Origin: Brevundimonas sp. G8
Lineage (GTDB): Bacteria; Pseudomonadota; Alphaproteobacteria; Caulobacterales; Caulobacteraceae
DNA: 64,000 nt
Reading direction: 5' to 3'
NCBI RefSeq assembly: GCF_902506205.1
Contig: NZ_LR732816.1
Coordinates: 463,007-527,006 of the forward strand
Shown piece by piece: positions 17,649 to 26,381 of the stretch. The translations under genes and the position numbers were made by a program. The first letter of the stretch is position 1, and each line of letters opens with the position of its first letter. The notes under the pieces are model-generated. The model was not told the origin of the DNA, made no database searches, and saw only the letters and a list, made by a program, of their open reading frames with translations.

Positions 17649-17700
17649 GGTGTTTCCTCGAATGCGGACCTTCAAGCCCGTCTGTTCTTGAGAAGGCGGT

Positions 17701-18951
17701 TTAGAATTCCGGCCGCGTCAGGGCCGCATAGGTCAGGGTCCGGGCCTTGGCCCTGAACTCTGAGCTGATAGGATCGGCGAGCCGCTGGATCAGGCCGACG
17801 AAGACAAGGTCGTTCTGGGGATCGATCCAGAACCAGGTGCCGCCCATGCCGCCCCAGGCCAAGGTGCCTTGCCCCTCGACCGACCCCATACGACGCGGGT
17901 CATGGAAAACCGAAAAACCCAGGCCGAAGCCGAAGGCCGGGTTGAAGGGCAGCAGGCGCATCGGATTGGAGACCGCCAACACTGCGTCGGGAATGACGTT
18001 CGTCGCCATCAGTTCGACCGTGACCGGCGCCAGGATGCGCACGCCGTCCAGCTCGCCCTTGTTCAAGATCATCTGACAGAAACGGGCATAGTCGGCCGCG
18101 GTCGAGACCAGCCCCCCGCCCCCGTCCTGAAGGCGTGGCGGCGCCTTGAAGCTGTTGATCGGCGCATCGAGGACGCTCTTCACCTCCCGCAGCCCGCCTT
18201 GCATATCGTCCTCGTAGAAGGTCACAAGACGGTCGGCGTTGTCGCTTCGCGCTTCGAACGCCGTGTCCGTCATACCTAGCGGGCCGAACAGCCTCTCTTG
18301 CAGAAAGTCGCCGAACGTCTGGCCGGAAATCCGGCTGACGATCACGCCGAGAAGGCCCGAGGCCACTGAATAGAACCATTCCCCGCCGGGCTGGAACATC
18401 AGCGGCAGGGCCGCGATCCGGTCGATGAAGTCCTGATCGCCTTCCGCCTGCAGCACCTGTGCGGCGCGGTAGGCGCGCTCGACCGGATGAAAGTCGAACA
18501 AACCATAGGCGAATCCAGCGGTGTGGCTCATCACCTCACGCATCGTCGGCGGACGTTTCGCGTCCTCCAACACCATCTCCCCATCGGCGCCGACGCCGGT
18601 GCAGACTTTCAACCCGGCAAACTCGGGGATGAATTTGGTGACCGGATCATCGAGGGTCCACCGGCCTTCCTCGAACAGGATCATCATCGCCACGGCGGCG
18701 ATGGGCTTGGTCATCGAATAGATGCGGAACAGGGCGTCAGGCGCCAGCGCCGCCTCTTCGTCCAGCGTCGGCTTCCCATGGGTTCGGAAGGCGGCGACCT
18801 GTCCATGACGCAGAACCAGCGTCGAGACCCCGGCGACCCGCCCGGCCTCGACCATGCCGGCCATATAGTCGTCCAGCCTTTTCAGCCGTGCGCTGTCGAA
18901 CCCAAGGTCCTCGGGGCGGGATGCGACAGAAAAACCGGCGAACTCATCCAT
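17701..18951 (-). CDS. Serine hydrolase of the class C beta-lactamase fold (EstB-like esterase)
   Basis: A 416-residue protein. The SxxK motif is in YSMTKPIAAVAM near residue 90 (nucleophile Ser and general base Lys). A YSV motif near residue 198 sits where the family Tyr-x-Asn/Ser is found, and WGGMGGTWFW near 375 replaces the KTG box. DGGGGLVSTAADYARF is typical of the EstB/LovD-like branch of esterases and acyltransferases. It has no signal peptide, which argues against a penicillinase and for an intracellular esterase or transesterase. It is 5 bp after the TetR gene in the module 2 operon, so it is a third possible ester-cleaving enzyme of the regulon. Confidence 0.88.
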   Translation of the reverse strand: MDEFAGFSVASRPEDLGFDSARLKRLDDYMAGMVEAGRVAGVSTLVLRHGQVAAFRTHGKPTLDEEAALAPDALFRIYSMTKPIAAVAMMILFEEGRWTLDDPVTKFIPEFAGLKVCTGVGADGEMVLEDAKRPPTMREVMSHTAGFAYGLFDFHPVERAYRAAQVLQAEGDQDFIDRIAALPLMFQPGGEWFYSVASGLLGVIVSRISGQTFGDFLQERLFGPLGMTDTAFEARSDNADRLVTFYEDDMQGGLREVKSVLDAPINSFKAPPRLQDGGGGLVSTAADYARFCQMILNKGELDGVRILAPVTVELMATNVIPDAVLAVSNPMRLLPFNPAFGFGLGFSVFHDPRRMGSVEGQGTLAWGGMGGTWFWIDPQNDLVFVGLIQRLADPISSEFRAKARTLTYAALTRPEF

Positions 18952-18956
18952 CGGTC

Positions 18957-19757
18957 TCAGGCCTTTCGTTCAGTGGCGCGCTGCTGACAGATGGTCAGAA
19001 AACCGCCGGCCATGAAGCTGGCCATGCGGGCCTTGATCGCCTCGAAATCCTCGGACTTGCACAGCCCGCCGGACAGGTGATCGATCCGTCCGGTGCGCGC
19101 CAGGCTCAGAGTCAGGGCGCCGGTCACGAAATGATACCCCCAGAAGATGTCCTCCTCGGCGGCGTCGGGCATGGCCTTCTTGAGCAGGTCGATAAGTTGC
19201 AGAACCACGGGATCGAAATTGTCCCACATCAGCTCCGCGCCCCAAACCGGGGTGTTGTTCAACTGACCGCCCAGGGCGCCGTAGTTCCGCCAGCCCTCGC
19301 CGCCCTCGATGTAGAGATTCAGGTCGGTGTCCAGAAAGGCCCGCAGCGCGCCCTCGACCGTCGGATGGTCGCCGGTTTCCTCGGCATAGCGTGTCATCGC
19401 CTCGACCCGGCGTCCGATGGTGATGGGCGCGCGACGTTTGACGACCTGTTCGAACAGGTCCTGCTTGTCCTTGAAATAATAGTGCATCAGCGAGGTGTGG
19501 ACGCCGACCTTCTGCGCCACATCCTTCAGCGTGACGCCGTACATGCCGTGCTTGGAGAACAGGTCCTCGGCCGCGTCGAGCATCTGCTCCAGGCTCTCGG
19601 CGCGCTGCTCGGCCTTCGAACGCTTCGGCTTCGTCTTGGCGGCGGCACGATTGGCGGCGACACGTTTGGGGACGGGAGCGTCGATCATCAGTTGTGCTTC
19701 CAGACGGGCGGCCGCCTGGGGTGATAAGGGCGCCGACGATTTGAGGATCTCGTCCAT
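18957..19757 (-). CDS. TetR-family regulator, module 2
   Basis: A 266-residue regulator starting 2 bases after the acyl-CoA synthetase stop. A 55-residue, Ala/Lys-rich N-terminal extension precedes the helix-turn-helix (MLDAAEDLFSKHGMYGVTLK, then VGVHTSLMHYYFKDKQDLFE). The ligand domain has GEGWRNYGALGGQLNNTPVW and EDIFWGYHFVTGAL, matching the TetR at 13145-13867. Being inside the operon it may regulate itself through the operator at 23595-23627. I expect a repressor relieved by an acyl-CoA or a related acid, by analogy with TetR repressors of fatty-acid and steroid operons. Confidence 0.9.
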   Translation of the reverse strand: MDEILKSSAPLSPQAAARLEAQLMIDAPVPKRVAANRAAAKTKPKRSKAEQRAESLEQMLDAAEDLFSKHGMYGVTLKDVAQKVGVHTSLMHYYFKDKQDLFEQVVKRRAPITIGRRVEAMTRYAEETGDHPTVEGALRAFLDTDLNLYIEGGEGWRNYGALGGQLNNTPVWGAELMWDNFDPVVLQLIDLLKKAMPDAAEEDIFWGYHFVTGALTLSLARTGRIDHLSGGLCKSEDFEAIKARMASFMAGGFLTICQQRATERKA

Positions 19758-19759
19758 CT

Positions 19760-21343
19760 TTAGGCTGCGCCATAGAGAGCGCGAAGCTCCATCTTGTTGA
19801 TCTTGCCGGTGGCCGCCAAGGGCATTTGCGGCACGTTCACGATCTGGTCGGGCAGCCACCAGTCGGCCACCCTGCCTTTCAGCGCCGCGACGACCGCCGC
19901 ATCCTCGACCGTCTCGCCTTGTCGGGGCGCGATCACCATGACTGGCCGTTCGCCCCATTTCGGGTCCGCGCGACCGATCACCGCCACCAAATCCACCGAC
20001 GGCAGGGCGCCGACGATGTCCTCCATCTCGGCGGGATTGATCCACTCGCCGCCCGACTTGATCAGATCCTTGGACCGCCCCGACAGGGTCAGGTTTCCAG
20101 CGTCGTCGATCTGGGCCAGGTCGCCGGTGTCGAACCAGCCTTCGGCGTCCAGAGCCGTTTCGGCATGTCCGTAATAGCGCTCGACCACACTGTGCCCGCG
20201 CACTTTCAGCCGCCCGACGACATTGCGCTGCTGCGGAAGGGCGACGCCGTCGGCGTCGAACAACTGCATGTCCAGCCCCATGGCGGTCCGGCCCGAACCC
20301 TCCGCCCCGGTCGCGGGCGGCGACAGCGTGCCCATCGGCGAGAGTTCGGTCATGCCCCAGCTGGTCTGGACCCTAACGCCCAGGCGGTTCTCCAGACGTT
20401 CGCGCAGGGCGTCGGGAATGCCCGATCCGCCGACGACGATCCTCTTCAGGCTGGGCGTCTCGCCGCCCGTCCGGTCAAGATGATCGACCAGGCCCAGCCA
20501 GACGGTCGGCACGCCCATGGCCAGGGTCACGCCGTGACGTCGGATCAGCCCCGCCAGGGCCGCCCCGTCCGTCACCCGCCCAGGCAGGACCATGGTCGCC
20601 CCCACGGCCGCCGCAGCGAAGGGCAGGCCCCAGGCGTTGGCGTGGAACATGGGCACCGCCACCAGGACGGCGTCCGACTGGGTAAGAGCGAGGGCGTCGG
20701 CTCCAAGACAGCGTAGCGTGTTCAGATAGTTGGACCGGTGGGAATACAGCACCCCCTTCGGCGCCCCGGTCGTGCCGGAGGTGAAACACAGCCCCGCCGG
20801 CGTAGCCTCGTCGAACCGGCCCCAGATCTCGGGACGACCGCCCTCCTCCAGCAAGGTCTCAAGTCCCTGCTCCGGCGTGGCGCTTCCCACAGCCGGCTGC
20901 TCGCCGTCCAGCAGGATGACGCGTTCGACACAAGCGCAGGCGTTGCAAAGAGCCCGCGCCAAGTCCGTCAGCCCCTGACCGACGATCAGCACCCGATCCT
21001 GGGCCTGATCGATCATCGCCGCCAGATGCTCGACCGTCAGTCTGGGGTTCAGCGTATGACAGACCATGCCGACGCCCATGACGGCATACCAGACCTCGAC
21101 ATGGTGTTGGGTGTTCCAGGCCAGGGTCGCGATCCGGTCGCCCGGCCGCAATCCCAAATCCAGAAGCGCGCCGGACAGACGGCTGGCCCTCTCCCTTAGA
21201 TCCGCATAGCTGATGACCGCGTCATCGCCGTCCGACGAGGCGGTGACGACCGACGCTCCGCCATGCCATTTGGCGGCATGGTCGAGGAACCGGTCGACCG
21301 TCAAACCATAGGTCTGCATCGATCCTGACGAGGACGCTGTCAC
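19760..21343 (-). CDS. Fatty-acid-type acyl-CoA synthetase (AMP-binding), module 2
   Basis: A 527-residue ANL-superfamily ligase paralogous to the one at 4603-6198 along its whole length. Motifs: LCFTSGTTGAPKGVLYSHR, WGMTELSPMG, WFDTGDLAQIDD, GRSKDLIKSGGEWINPAEME and PLAATGKINK with the catalytic Lys. The GTG at 21343 gives MTASSSGSMQ; an internal ATG seven codons later is the alternative. It lies 12 bp after the TonB receptor gene and 2 bp before the TetR gene. Two diverged ligases suggest that the two modules handle acids of different chain length or structure. Confidence 0.92.
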   Translation of the reverse strand: MTASSSGSMQTYGLTVDRFLDHAAKWHGGASVVTASSDGDDAVISYADLRERASRLSGALLDLGLRPGDRIATLAWNTQHHVEVWYAVMGVGMVCHTLNPRLTVEHLAAMIDQAQDRVLIVGQGLTDLARALCNACACVERVILLDGEQPAVGSATPEQGLETLLEEGGRPEIWGRFDEATPAGLCFTSGTTGAPKGVLYSHRSNYLNTLRCLGADALALTQSDAVLVAVPMFHANAWGLPFAAAAVGATMVLPGRVTDGAALAGLIRRHGVTLAMGVPTVWLGLVDHLDRTGGETPSLKRIVVGGSGIPDALRERLENRLGVRVQTSWGMTELSPMGTLSPPATGAEGSGRTAMGLDMQLFDADGVALPQQRNVVGRLKVRGHSVVERYYGHAETALDAEGWFDTGDLAQIDDAGNLTLSGRSKDLIKSGGEWINPAEMEDIVGALPSVDLVAVIGRADPKWGERPVMVIAPRQGETVEDAAVVAALKGRVADWWLPDQIVNVPQMPLAATGKINKMELRALYGAA

Positions 21344-21355
21344 GAAGGCGATATC

Positions 21356-23518
21356 CTAGAAGTTCTTGGTCAGGCGAACGCCGTATTGGCGTGGGGCGCC
21401 GGCGTAGCGCAGCCCCGACTTGACCGAGGCGATATACTCAAGGTCGCCCAGGTTGGTGGCGTAGGCCTGAAGCTTCCAATCGTCCTGCGTATAGGTCAGC
21501 TGGGCGTTGACGATGTCGCGCGCCTTCAGACGATCGCCGAGCGCCTCATTGGCGAAGATGCTCGCCCAGGACTCGGAGATGTGGCTGTAATCCACGCGCG
21601 GCGTCAGGGTGCCGCCGCCCACGGCGAAGTCATATTCGACGCCAAGGTTGAAGGTCAGCTCCGGCGCATAGGTCTGGGCGTTGCCGGCCAGGTTGACGCA
21701 GTTACCGCTCGCCGGACCGTTGTTCTGATCGCAGACGCCGGTGCGGGCGCGCCGGGGATCGGCGGCGAAGAAGTCGCCCAGCTCGGAGTGCGAGACCGAC
21801 AGACCGGCGTCGAAGCCCAGATTTCCAAACCGCCCCTGGGCCGAGGCCTCCAGACCGTAGATCTTGGTGTCGCGGGTCACGTTCAGGATCGATGTGATCG
21901 ACGGCACCGTCGGGTCGCCGATGTTGATCTGGAAGTTCTGATAGATGTTGTAGTAGCCGCCCAGCTGGGTCCGAACGCGCCCGTCGAACAGGGTCGATTT
22001 CCAGCCCAGTTCGAAGTCGGTGACGTCTTCGCCGTCGAAGGCTTTTGGCGGGACGAAAGCCAGGTTCGGCCCGTTCAACCCACCCGCCTTGTGCCCCTGA
22101 GCGATGAAGGCATAGAAGAAGTTGTCGTCGTTGAGTGTCCAGTTCAGGGCGATCTTCCCCGTGACGGCGTCCTCATCGTAGCTGTCGTTCTGGGTCAGGC
22201 TGAGCCCCAGCAGAGGCGCAGAGAAGACGGCGTCGTTCTTGACCGTCGAATGGGTGTAGCGCCCACCGATCTGCAGCTCGAGCGCGTCGGTCAGGTCATA
22301 GGTGATCTGACCGAAGCCGGCGGCCGTCGTCTTCGGGTTTTCGCCCTGAAGCAGAGTGTCGTAGAGAATGGGCAGGGTCGCCGACACATACTGGCGCGTG
22401 ACGAACTGGCCCGGCGGGAAAGTGATCAGGTCGTCCTGGTAGTAGGCGCCCAGAACCCAGGTCAGACGGCCGGCGTCCGGCGAAACCAGGGTGAACTCCT
22501 GCGACAGCAGCCGCTGCTCGACCTCATCGTAGAAGGTGAAGGGCAGCGTGGCCGTGCCGTCCAGGTCCGAACGCACCATGGTCGTGCCGTATTGCGCGCC
22601 TGTGATCGACCGCAGGGTGATCCCATTGGCGAACTCATAGCTGACGTTCAGCACCGTCCGCGCCGTCTCGTCCTTGGCGGCGTAGGGGCCGTTCGTCGCG
22701 ATGGTATGCAGCGGCAGGGGCGAGGTGATCGGGCTGGCCGGATAGCCGCCCATGTCGTGGATCGTATAGTCGGACTTCAGCAGGACCCGCAGCTTGTCGG
22801 TCGGGGTCCACAGCAGGCTTCCGCGCACGCTCTTGGTGTCCAGCACGCCCGGTTCGCCCCGCGTCGGCGTGCCGAGCACATCATAGAAGCTGTCGCGGTT
22901 CTCGCTGTTGAAAGCCAGGCGCGCCGCCAGCGTTTCGCCCAGCGGCAGGTTGATCGCGCCCTGAAGACGAACGTCGTTGTAGTTGCCGTATTGGGCCGTC
23001 ACATAGCTGCCCAGGCCGTTGAAGTCCGGATTGCGCTCTGTGATGAACACCGCGCCGCCGGTGGCGTTCTGCCCCGCAAAGGTGCCTTGCGGCCCACGCA
23101 AGACCTCCAGGCTGGCGATATCGAAGAAAGGCTCATTCTGGAAATAGGCTGGGAAGACCGCGACCCCGTCGCGATAGGTGATCACACCCACGCCGACCGA
23201 GGAGTTGTTCTCGGTCTTGCCGATCCCCCGGATGTTGAAACTGTTGCCTTGGCCCGAGTTCTGAACCGTGACCGAGGGCATCGAGAACTGAAGGGTCTCG
23301 ATATTGCTCACACCCTTGTCCTGCAGCTGTTCGCCGCTCAGCACCGAGGCGGCGACCGCCGTCGTCTGAAGATTGGTGGTGCGCCGCTCGGCCGTCACCA
23401 CGACCTCGCCCAGCGTCGTCGCCTGATCGCCGGCGACGCCGGCCGTCTCCTGCGCCTGAGCCGCTCCGCCCCACAACAGCGCGACGGCGGACGCCGTGAG
23501 CCACAACTTTCCGGCCAT
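21356..23518 (-). CDS. TonB-dependent outer-membrane receptor, module 2
   Basis: A 720-residue receptor whose ATG follows GGGAGGC. The signal peptide MAGKLWLTASAVALLWGGAA ends at AQA. GEVVVTAERR is the likely TonB box, followed by a plug with SVTVQNSGQGNSFNIRGIG and LRGPQGTFAGQNATGGAV. The barrel ends in RQYGVRLTKNF. The plug is almost identical to the paralogue at 6216-8399, while barrel strands and loops differ, as expected if the two bind related ligands. It is the first gene of the module 2 operon. Confidence 0.93.
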   Translation of the reverse strand: MAGKLWLTASAVALLWGGAAQAQETAGVAGDQATTLGEVVVTAERRTTNLQTTAVAASVLSGEQLQDKGVSNIETLQFSMPSVTVQNSGQGNSFNIRGIGKTENNSSVGVGVITYRDGVAVFPAYFQNEPFFDIASLEVLRGPQGTFAGQNATGGAVFITERNPDFNGLGSYVTAQYGNYNDVRLQGAINLPLGETLAARLAFNSENRDSFYDVLGTPTRGEPGVLDTKSVRGSLLWTPTDKLRVLLKSDYTIHDMGGYPASPITSPLPLHTIATNGPYAAKDETARTVLNVSYEFANGITLRSITGAQYGTTMVRSDLDGTATLPFTFYDEVEQRLLSQEFTLVSPDAGRLTWVLGAYYQDDLITFPPGQFVTRQYVSATLPILYDTLLQGENPKTTAAGFGQITYDLTDALELQIGGRYTHSTVKNDAVFSAPLLGLSLTQNDSYDEDAVTGKIALNWTLNDDNFFYAFIAQGHKAGGLNGPNLAFVPPKAFDGEDVTDFELGWKSTLFDGRVRTQLGGYYNIYQNFQINIGDPTVPSITSILNVTRDTKIYGLEASAQGRFGNLGFDAGLSVSHSELGDFFAADPRRARTGVCDQNNGPASGNCVNLAGNAQTYAPELTFNLGVEYDFAVGGGTLTPRVDYSHISESWASIFANEALGDRLKARDIVNAQLTYTQDDWKLQAYATNLGDLEYIASVKSGLRYAGAPRQYGVRLTKNF

Positions 23519-23594
23519 AGAAGCCTCCCTCTCTTGCGTTTCCTCGGCGATCTGCGTCGCCACAAGCGAAGGTGTTCCACCGATTTGATGATAC

Positions 23595-23627
23595 GTCAAC
23601 TTCATTCAATCACGAGTGAATATTGAC
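23595..23627. promoter_or_regulatory. Inverted-repeat operator in divergent promoter (site 2)
   Basis: GTCAACTTCATTC and GAGTGAATATTGAC form an imperfect inverted repeat of the same design as site 1. It lies between the module 2 TonB receptor (-) and alpha/beta hydrolase (+) genes, exactly the position of site 1. On the minus strand it again ends in TTGACG, and GGTGGAACAC follows at the same distance as in module 1, so promoter and operator are conserved together. The plus-strand half yields TTGACA. Confidence 0.72.
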
Positions 23628-23707
23628 ATCGAAACTCTTTCGATAAATCACTAGGGTCGCGTCCCAGGACGTGAACCCCCGTCGATGGCGACACAGGAGA
23701 TGACCGA

Positions 23708-24607
23708 ATGCCCTTCGTAACGAACGGCGGCGTGCGCCTGCACTGGCAGGAACGCGGTCAAGGAACGCCGATCCTGCTTATCATGGGCCACCGATACAGC
23801 TCGGCCATGTGGTATCCGATCAACGAGGCCTTCTCCGACCGTTACCGACTGATCTCGTTCGACAATCAAGGGACGGGTCAAAGCGGCGCGCGAAATCGCA
23901 CCAGCGTCGCCGAAATGGCGGCCGACGCCCTCGCGGTGCTCGACGCGGCCGGCGTCGACAGCGCCCATGTCTACGGCGTCTCGATGGGCGGCGGCATCGC
24001 TCTGGAGTTCGGCATCCGTTATCCCGACCGCGTTCGTTCCCTGATCCTGGGCTGCACCATGGCCAAGACCCCGGACATCAAGCCCAAGCCCAAATGGCTG
24101 CTGACCCTGTTCTACAGGTTGTCTCCCCTTCTCAAGGGACTGGCGTCGAAGACGTCCAAAAACGGCTATGGCGACGCCGCGCCGGATGACCGGATCGCCC
24201 GCGACATGGCGATGCTGGCCAATGATCCCTTCGCCATGAAAGGCGTCATCGCCCAGGGGCACGCCATCTCCGACTACTCGGTCGAGGCCGACACCGTCCG
24301 CTCCGTGACCAAGCCGGCCCTGGTGCTGCACGGCGTCCAGGATCTGGTGGTGCTCTACGAGGCGGGCCGGCGGCTGTCGGAACTTCTGCCCAATGCGCGC
24401 CTCGTCACCTTCGAGGGCATCGGCCACAACTATTTCGTTGGCGCGGGCGAACGCGCCAATGCCGAGGTCGACCGGTTCATCGCAGAAGTTGAGGGCGGGC
24501 CAATGCGTGACGCCGCTGAGCCTGGATCCAAAACGGCCATGCCGACAACCGCCCAAGGAAGGCCCACGCCATTCGCCAACGACGGAACCGCAGGGGAGGC
24601 GTCGTGA
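23708..24607 (+). CDS. Alpha/beta hydrolase (esterase/lipase-like), module 2
   Basis: A 299-residue paralogue of the hydrolase at 8606-9406. It has ILLIMGHRYSSAMWYPI, the nucleophile elbow GVSMGGG, the acid region LVLHGVQD and catalytic His in GIGHNYF. It carries a C-terminal tail of about 35 residues (from about 263) absent from the module 1 copy. The tail is polar and Pro/Thr-rich, so it may be a neutral extension left by a lost stop codon. The gene overlaps the GTG start of the SGNH esterase by 4 bases. It probably hydrolyses an ester of the imported substrate in the cytoplasm. Confidence 0.9.
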   Translation: MPFVTNGGVRLHWQERGQGTPILLIMGHRYSSAMWYPINEAFSDRYRLISFDNQGTGQSGARNRTSVAEMAADALAVLDAAGVDSAHVYGVSMGGGIALEFGIRYPDRVRSLILGCTMAKTPDIKPKPKWLLTLFYRLSPLLKGLASKTSKNGYGDAAPDDRIARDMAMLANDPFAMKGVIAQGHAISDYSVEADTVRSVTKPALVLHGVQDLVVLYEAGRRLSELLPNARLVTFEGIGHNYFVGAGERANAEVDRFIAEVEGGPMRDAAEPGSKTAMPTTAQGRPTPFANDGTAGEAS

Positions 24608-25419
24608 CGTCTCCTGTCGGAATGGTCCGAAATCTCGAAGGTTATGGCGGCCCGACGGACGACCAGATCGCGTTCGCCAAAGCCTATCTTGCCGACGGCG
24701 AGCTGGACGCCGCCATAGCCGCCCTACAGAGCGACCCCCAACGGCAGGCTGAACGAAAAGAGATTTCCGAACGACGCAAGGCCGAAGATTGGGCGCAGCT
24801 CGGTCACTATCGCGCTGCGAACGCCGACTTAAAGGATCAGAACGTCGAGACGGTCTTCATCGGCGACTCCATCACCGAGATGTGGGCGATCGCCCAGCCA
24901 GACCTCTTCTCAAACGGCGTCGTCAACCGCGGCGTCAGCGGACAGACCAGTCCGCAGATCCTGTTGCGCTTCATGGCCGACGTCATCGCGCTTCGCCCAA
25001 AGGCCGTCCATTTGATGTGCGGCGTGAATGACATCGCGGGCAATACAGGGCCGACGACCCCAGAGGATTTCAAGAACAACGTCTGCGCCATGCTGGACCT
25101 GGCTCGAACAAACGGCATCGCCGTCATCCTAGGCAGCATCACCCCCATAACCGCACTGCCCTGGGCCATCGACGTCGGCCATCCCGGCGCGTGGGTGTCG
25201 GAGTTGAATGGTTGGCTTAACACCCTGGCTGCGGATCGCGGCATGACCTACGTCGATTATTTCACCTGCCTGGCCGACGCTGATGGGTCCTTCCGTTCGG
25301 ACCTGACACGCGACGGCGTGCATCCTCAGCGCAGCGCTTACGCGCTCATGCGAGACCTGCTGAGCGCAGTGTTGCGGGCGCGCGGAGCAAGTGAGGCCTG
25401 GGCGATGGCAAACGCCTGA
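24604..25419 (+). CDS. SGNH/GDSL-family esterase
   Basis: A 271-residue SGNH hydrolase. Block I is VFIGDSITEMW (Ser near residue 88), block II has the Gly in NRGVSGQTS, block III is CGVNDIAGN (Asn), and block V is DGVHPQRSAY (Asp and His near 237-240). The order GDSI-G-GVND-DGVHP resembles carbohydrate and lipid deacylases. About 75 residues precede the catalytic domain and no signal peptide is seen. The start is GTG 24604, overlapping the upstream stop; ATG 24622 is an alternative. It is co-transcribed with the module 2 alpha/beta hydrolase, so removal of acyl or acetyl groups from a sugar is a reasonable role. Confidence 0.88.
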   Translation: MTSPVGMVRNLEGYGGPTDDQIAFAKAYLADGELDAAIAALQSDPQRQAERKEISERRKAEDWAQLGHYRAANADLKDQNVETVFIGDSITEMWAIAQPDLFSNGVVNRGVSGQTSPQILLRFMADVIALRPKAVHLMCGVNDIAGNTGPTTPEDFKNNVCAMLDLARTNGIAVILGSITPITALPWAIDVGHPGAWVSELNGWLNTLAADRGMTYVDYFTCLADADGSFRSDLTRDGVHPQRSAYALMRDLLSAVLRARGASEAWAMANA

Positions 25420-25449
25420 GATCACGCGGTGCTGACCAAGCTGTAGCCC

Positions 25450-25465
25450 GCCAACTTAAGTTGGC
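25450..25465. terminator. Palindrome between convergent SGNH and SDR genes
   Basis: GCCAACTTAAGTTGGC is a perfect 16-base palindrome overlapping the last codons of the SDR gene, 30 bases after the SGNH esterase stop. It lacks a loop and a U-run, so it is only a weak candidate for a shared terminator. Confidence 0.3.
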
Positions 25466-26342
25466 AACGCTCGGACGCTCCAGTCCAGCAACGCGTCGCA
25501 CTGGTTCATGTTTGCGGCAGAGCCGCTGACATCAAGCCGGCGGCATTTCTCGAAATAGGCTCCGCTGATGCCTGCCGCTTCGGCGGCATCGGCGAGATGA
25601 ATCAGCGTCGCAGCGCCCTTCTCCGGCGAGATCGCGAACAACCGGGTAAAACGATAAACGGGTTCGAGCAGGCCGCCTTCGCCCCGGCCGAACTCGGTGG
25701 CGACGAAGCCAGGGCTGAAGCAGTTTATGGTGATCGCCGTATCAGACCAACGACGGGCCAGAGCACGGGTGACCATCAGATTGTAGAGCTTTGCAGCGGC
25801 GTAGGTGGCGTTGGTCGAGAAGCGCTTTTCCGCTTGCAGATTGTCCGGATCGTATCGCCCTTGCCTGTAGACGAACGACCCGGTGTTGACGACACGGGCT
25901 GCCGGCGCCGCAAGCAACAGGCGTTTCAAACCGAGGGTCAGCGCGACAGGGGCGAGGTGGTTGATCGCCACGGTGCGCTCGTTGCCTTCCGAAGTCAGCG
26001 CCCGATGTTGGAACCAGGCGCCGGCATTGTTGGCCAGCACGTCGATACGATCTTCGGTCGCATCGAGGTCCTGGATGACGTCCCGCACTTGCGACATCAG
26101 CGACAAATCCGCTGAAATCAGGCGGTGCGGTCCTGCCGGTGAGGCGGTTAGACTGGCGACAGCCCTGCGACCCCGATCTGCATCGCGCCCGATGAGGATC
26201 AGGCGGTGCCCCCGATCGGCCAACGCCCCCGATCGGCCAACGCCCCCGCAGCGGCAAGCCCGATGCCGGACGTGCCCCCAGTGATGATGATTGTCTTAGC
26301 GCTCAACTCTATGCCTTTCAGGCTGAAATCCTCGTCGAGCAA
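25456..26342 (-). pseudogene. SDR oxidoreductase, frameshifted by a 17-bp tandem duplication
   Basis: Read from TTG 26342 the frame encodes the SDR N-terminus (LKGIELSAKTIIITGGTSGI, then GLAAAGALADRG) and then runs into TGA at 26199-26201 after 47 codons. The rest (NNAG motif, then YAAAKLYNLMV active-site Tyr/Lys, SPGFVATEFG) continues in another frame down to 25456. The cause is visible: the 17-base unit GATCGGCCAACGCCCCC is present twice in tandem (26214-26230 and 26231-26247). Removing one copy restores ALADRGHRLILIGRD. The intact product would be an SDR of the retinol-dehydrogenase-like group. It is divergent from a MerR gene with a shared operator. A sequencing error or phase-variable repeat should also be considered. 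Confidence 0.8.
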
Positions 26343-26350
26343 GGGTATGA

Positions 26351-26372
26351 ACCCTCAACCTAGATTGAGGGT
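26351..26372. promoter_or_regulatory. MerR-type operator between SDR and MerR genes
   Basis: ACCCTCAA and TTGAGGGT form a perfect 8-bp inverted repeat around CCTAGA. The 18-base core has the same half-sites, CCTCAA and TTGAGG, as the classical SoxR box. It sits 10 bases before the MerR start and just before the SDR start, so one site could control both genes. Confidence 0.7.
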
Positions 26373-26381
26373 CAAGACGTT

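Noticed and set aside
17701..18951. Annotation of the serine hydrolase as an antibiotic-resistance beta-lactamase
   Set aside because: It lacks a signal peptide and a KTG box and lies in a lipid-type catabolic operon; the EstB-like esterase branch fits better.
21386..23626. A 746-codon open frame on the plus strand opposite the module 2 TonB receptor
   Set aside because: It is the exact antisense of a receptor with signal peptide, plug and barrel motifs. GC-rich DNA readily leaves such frames open, and its translation has no recognisable domain.
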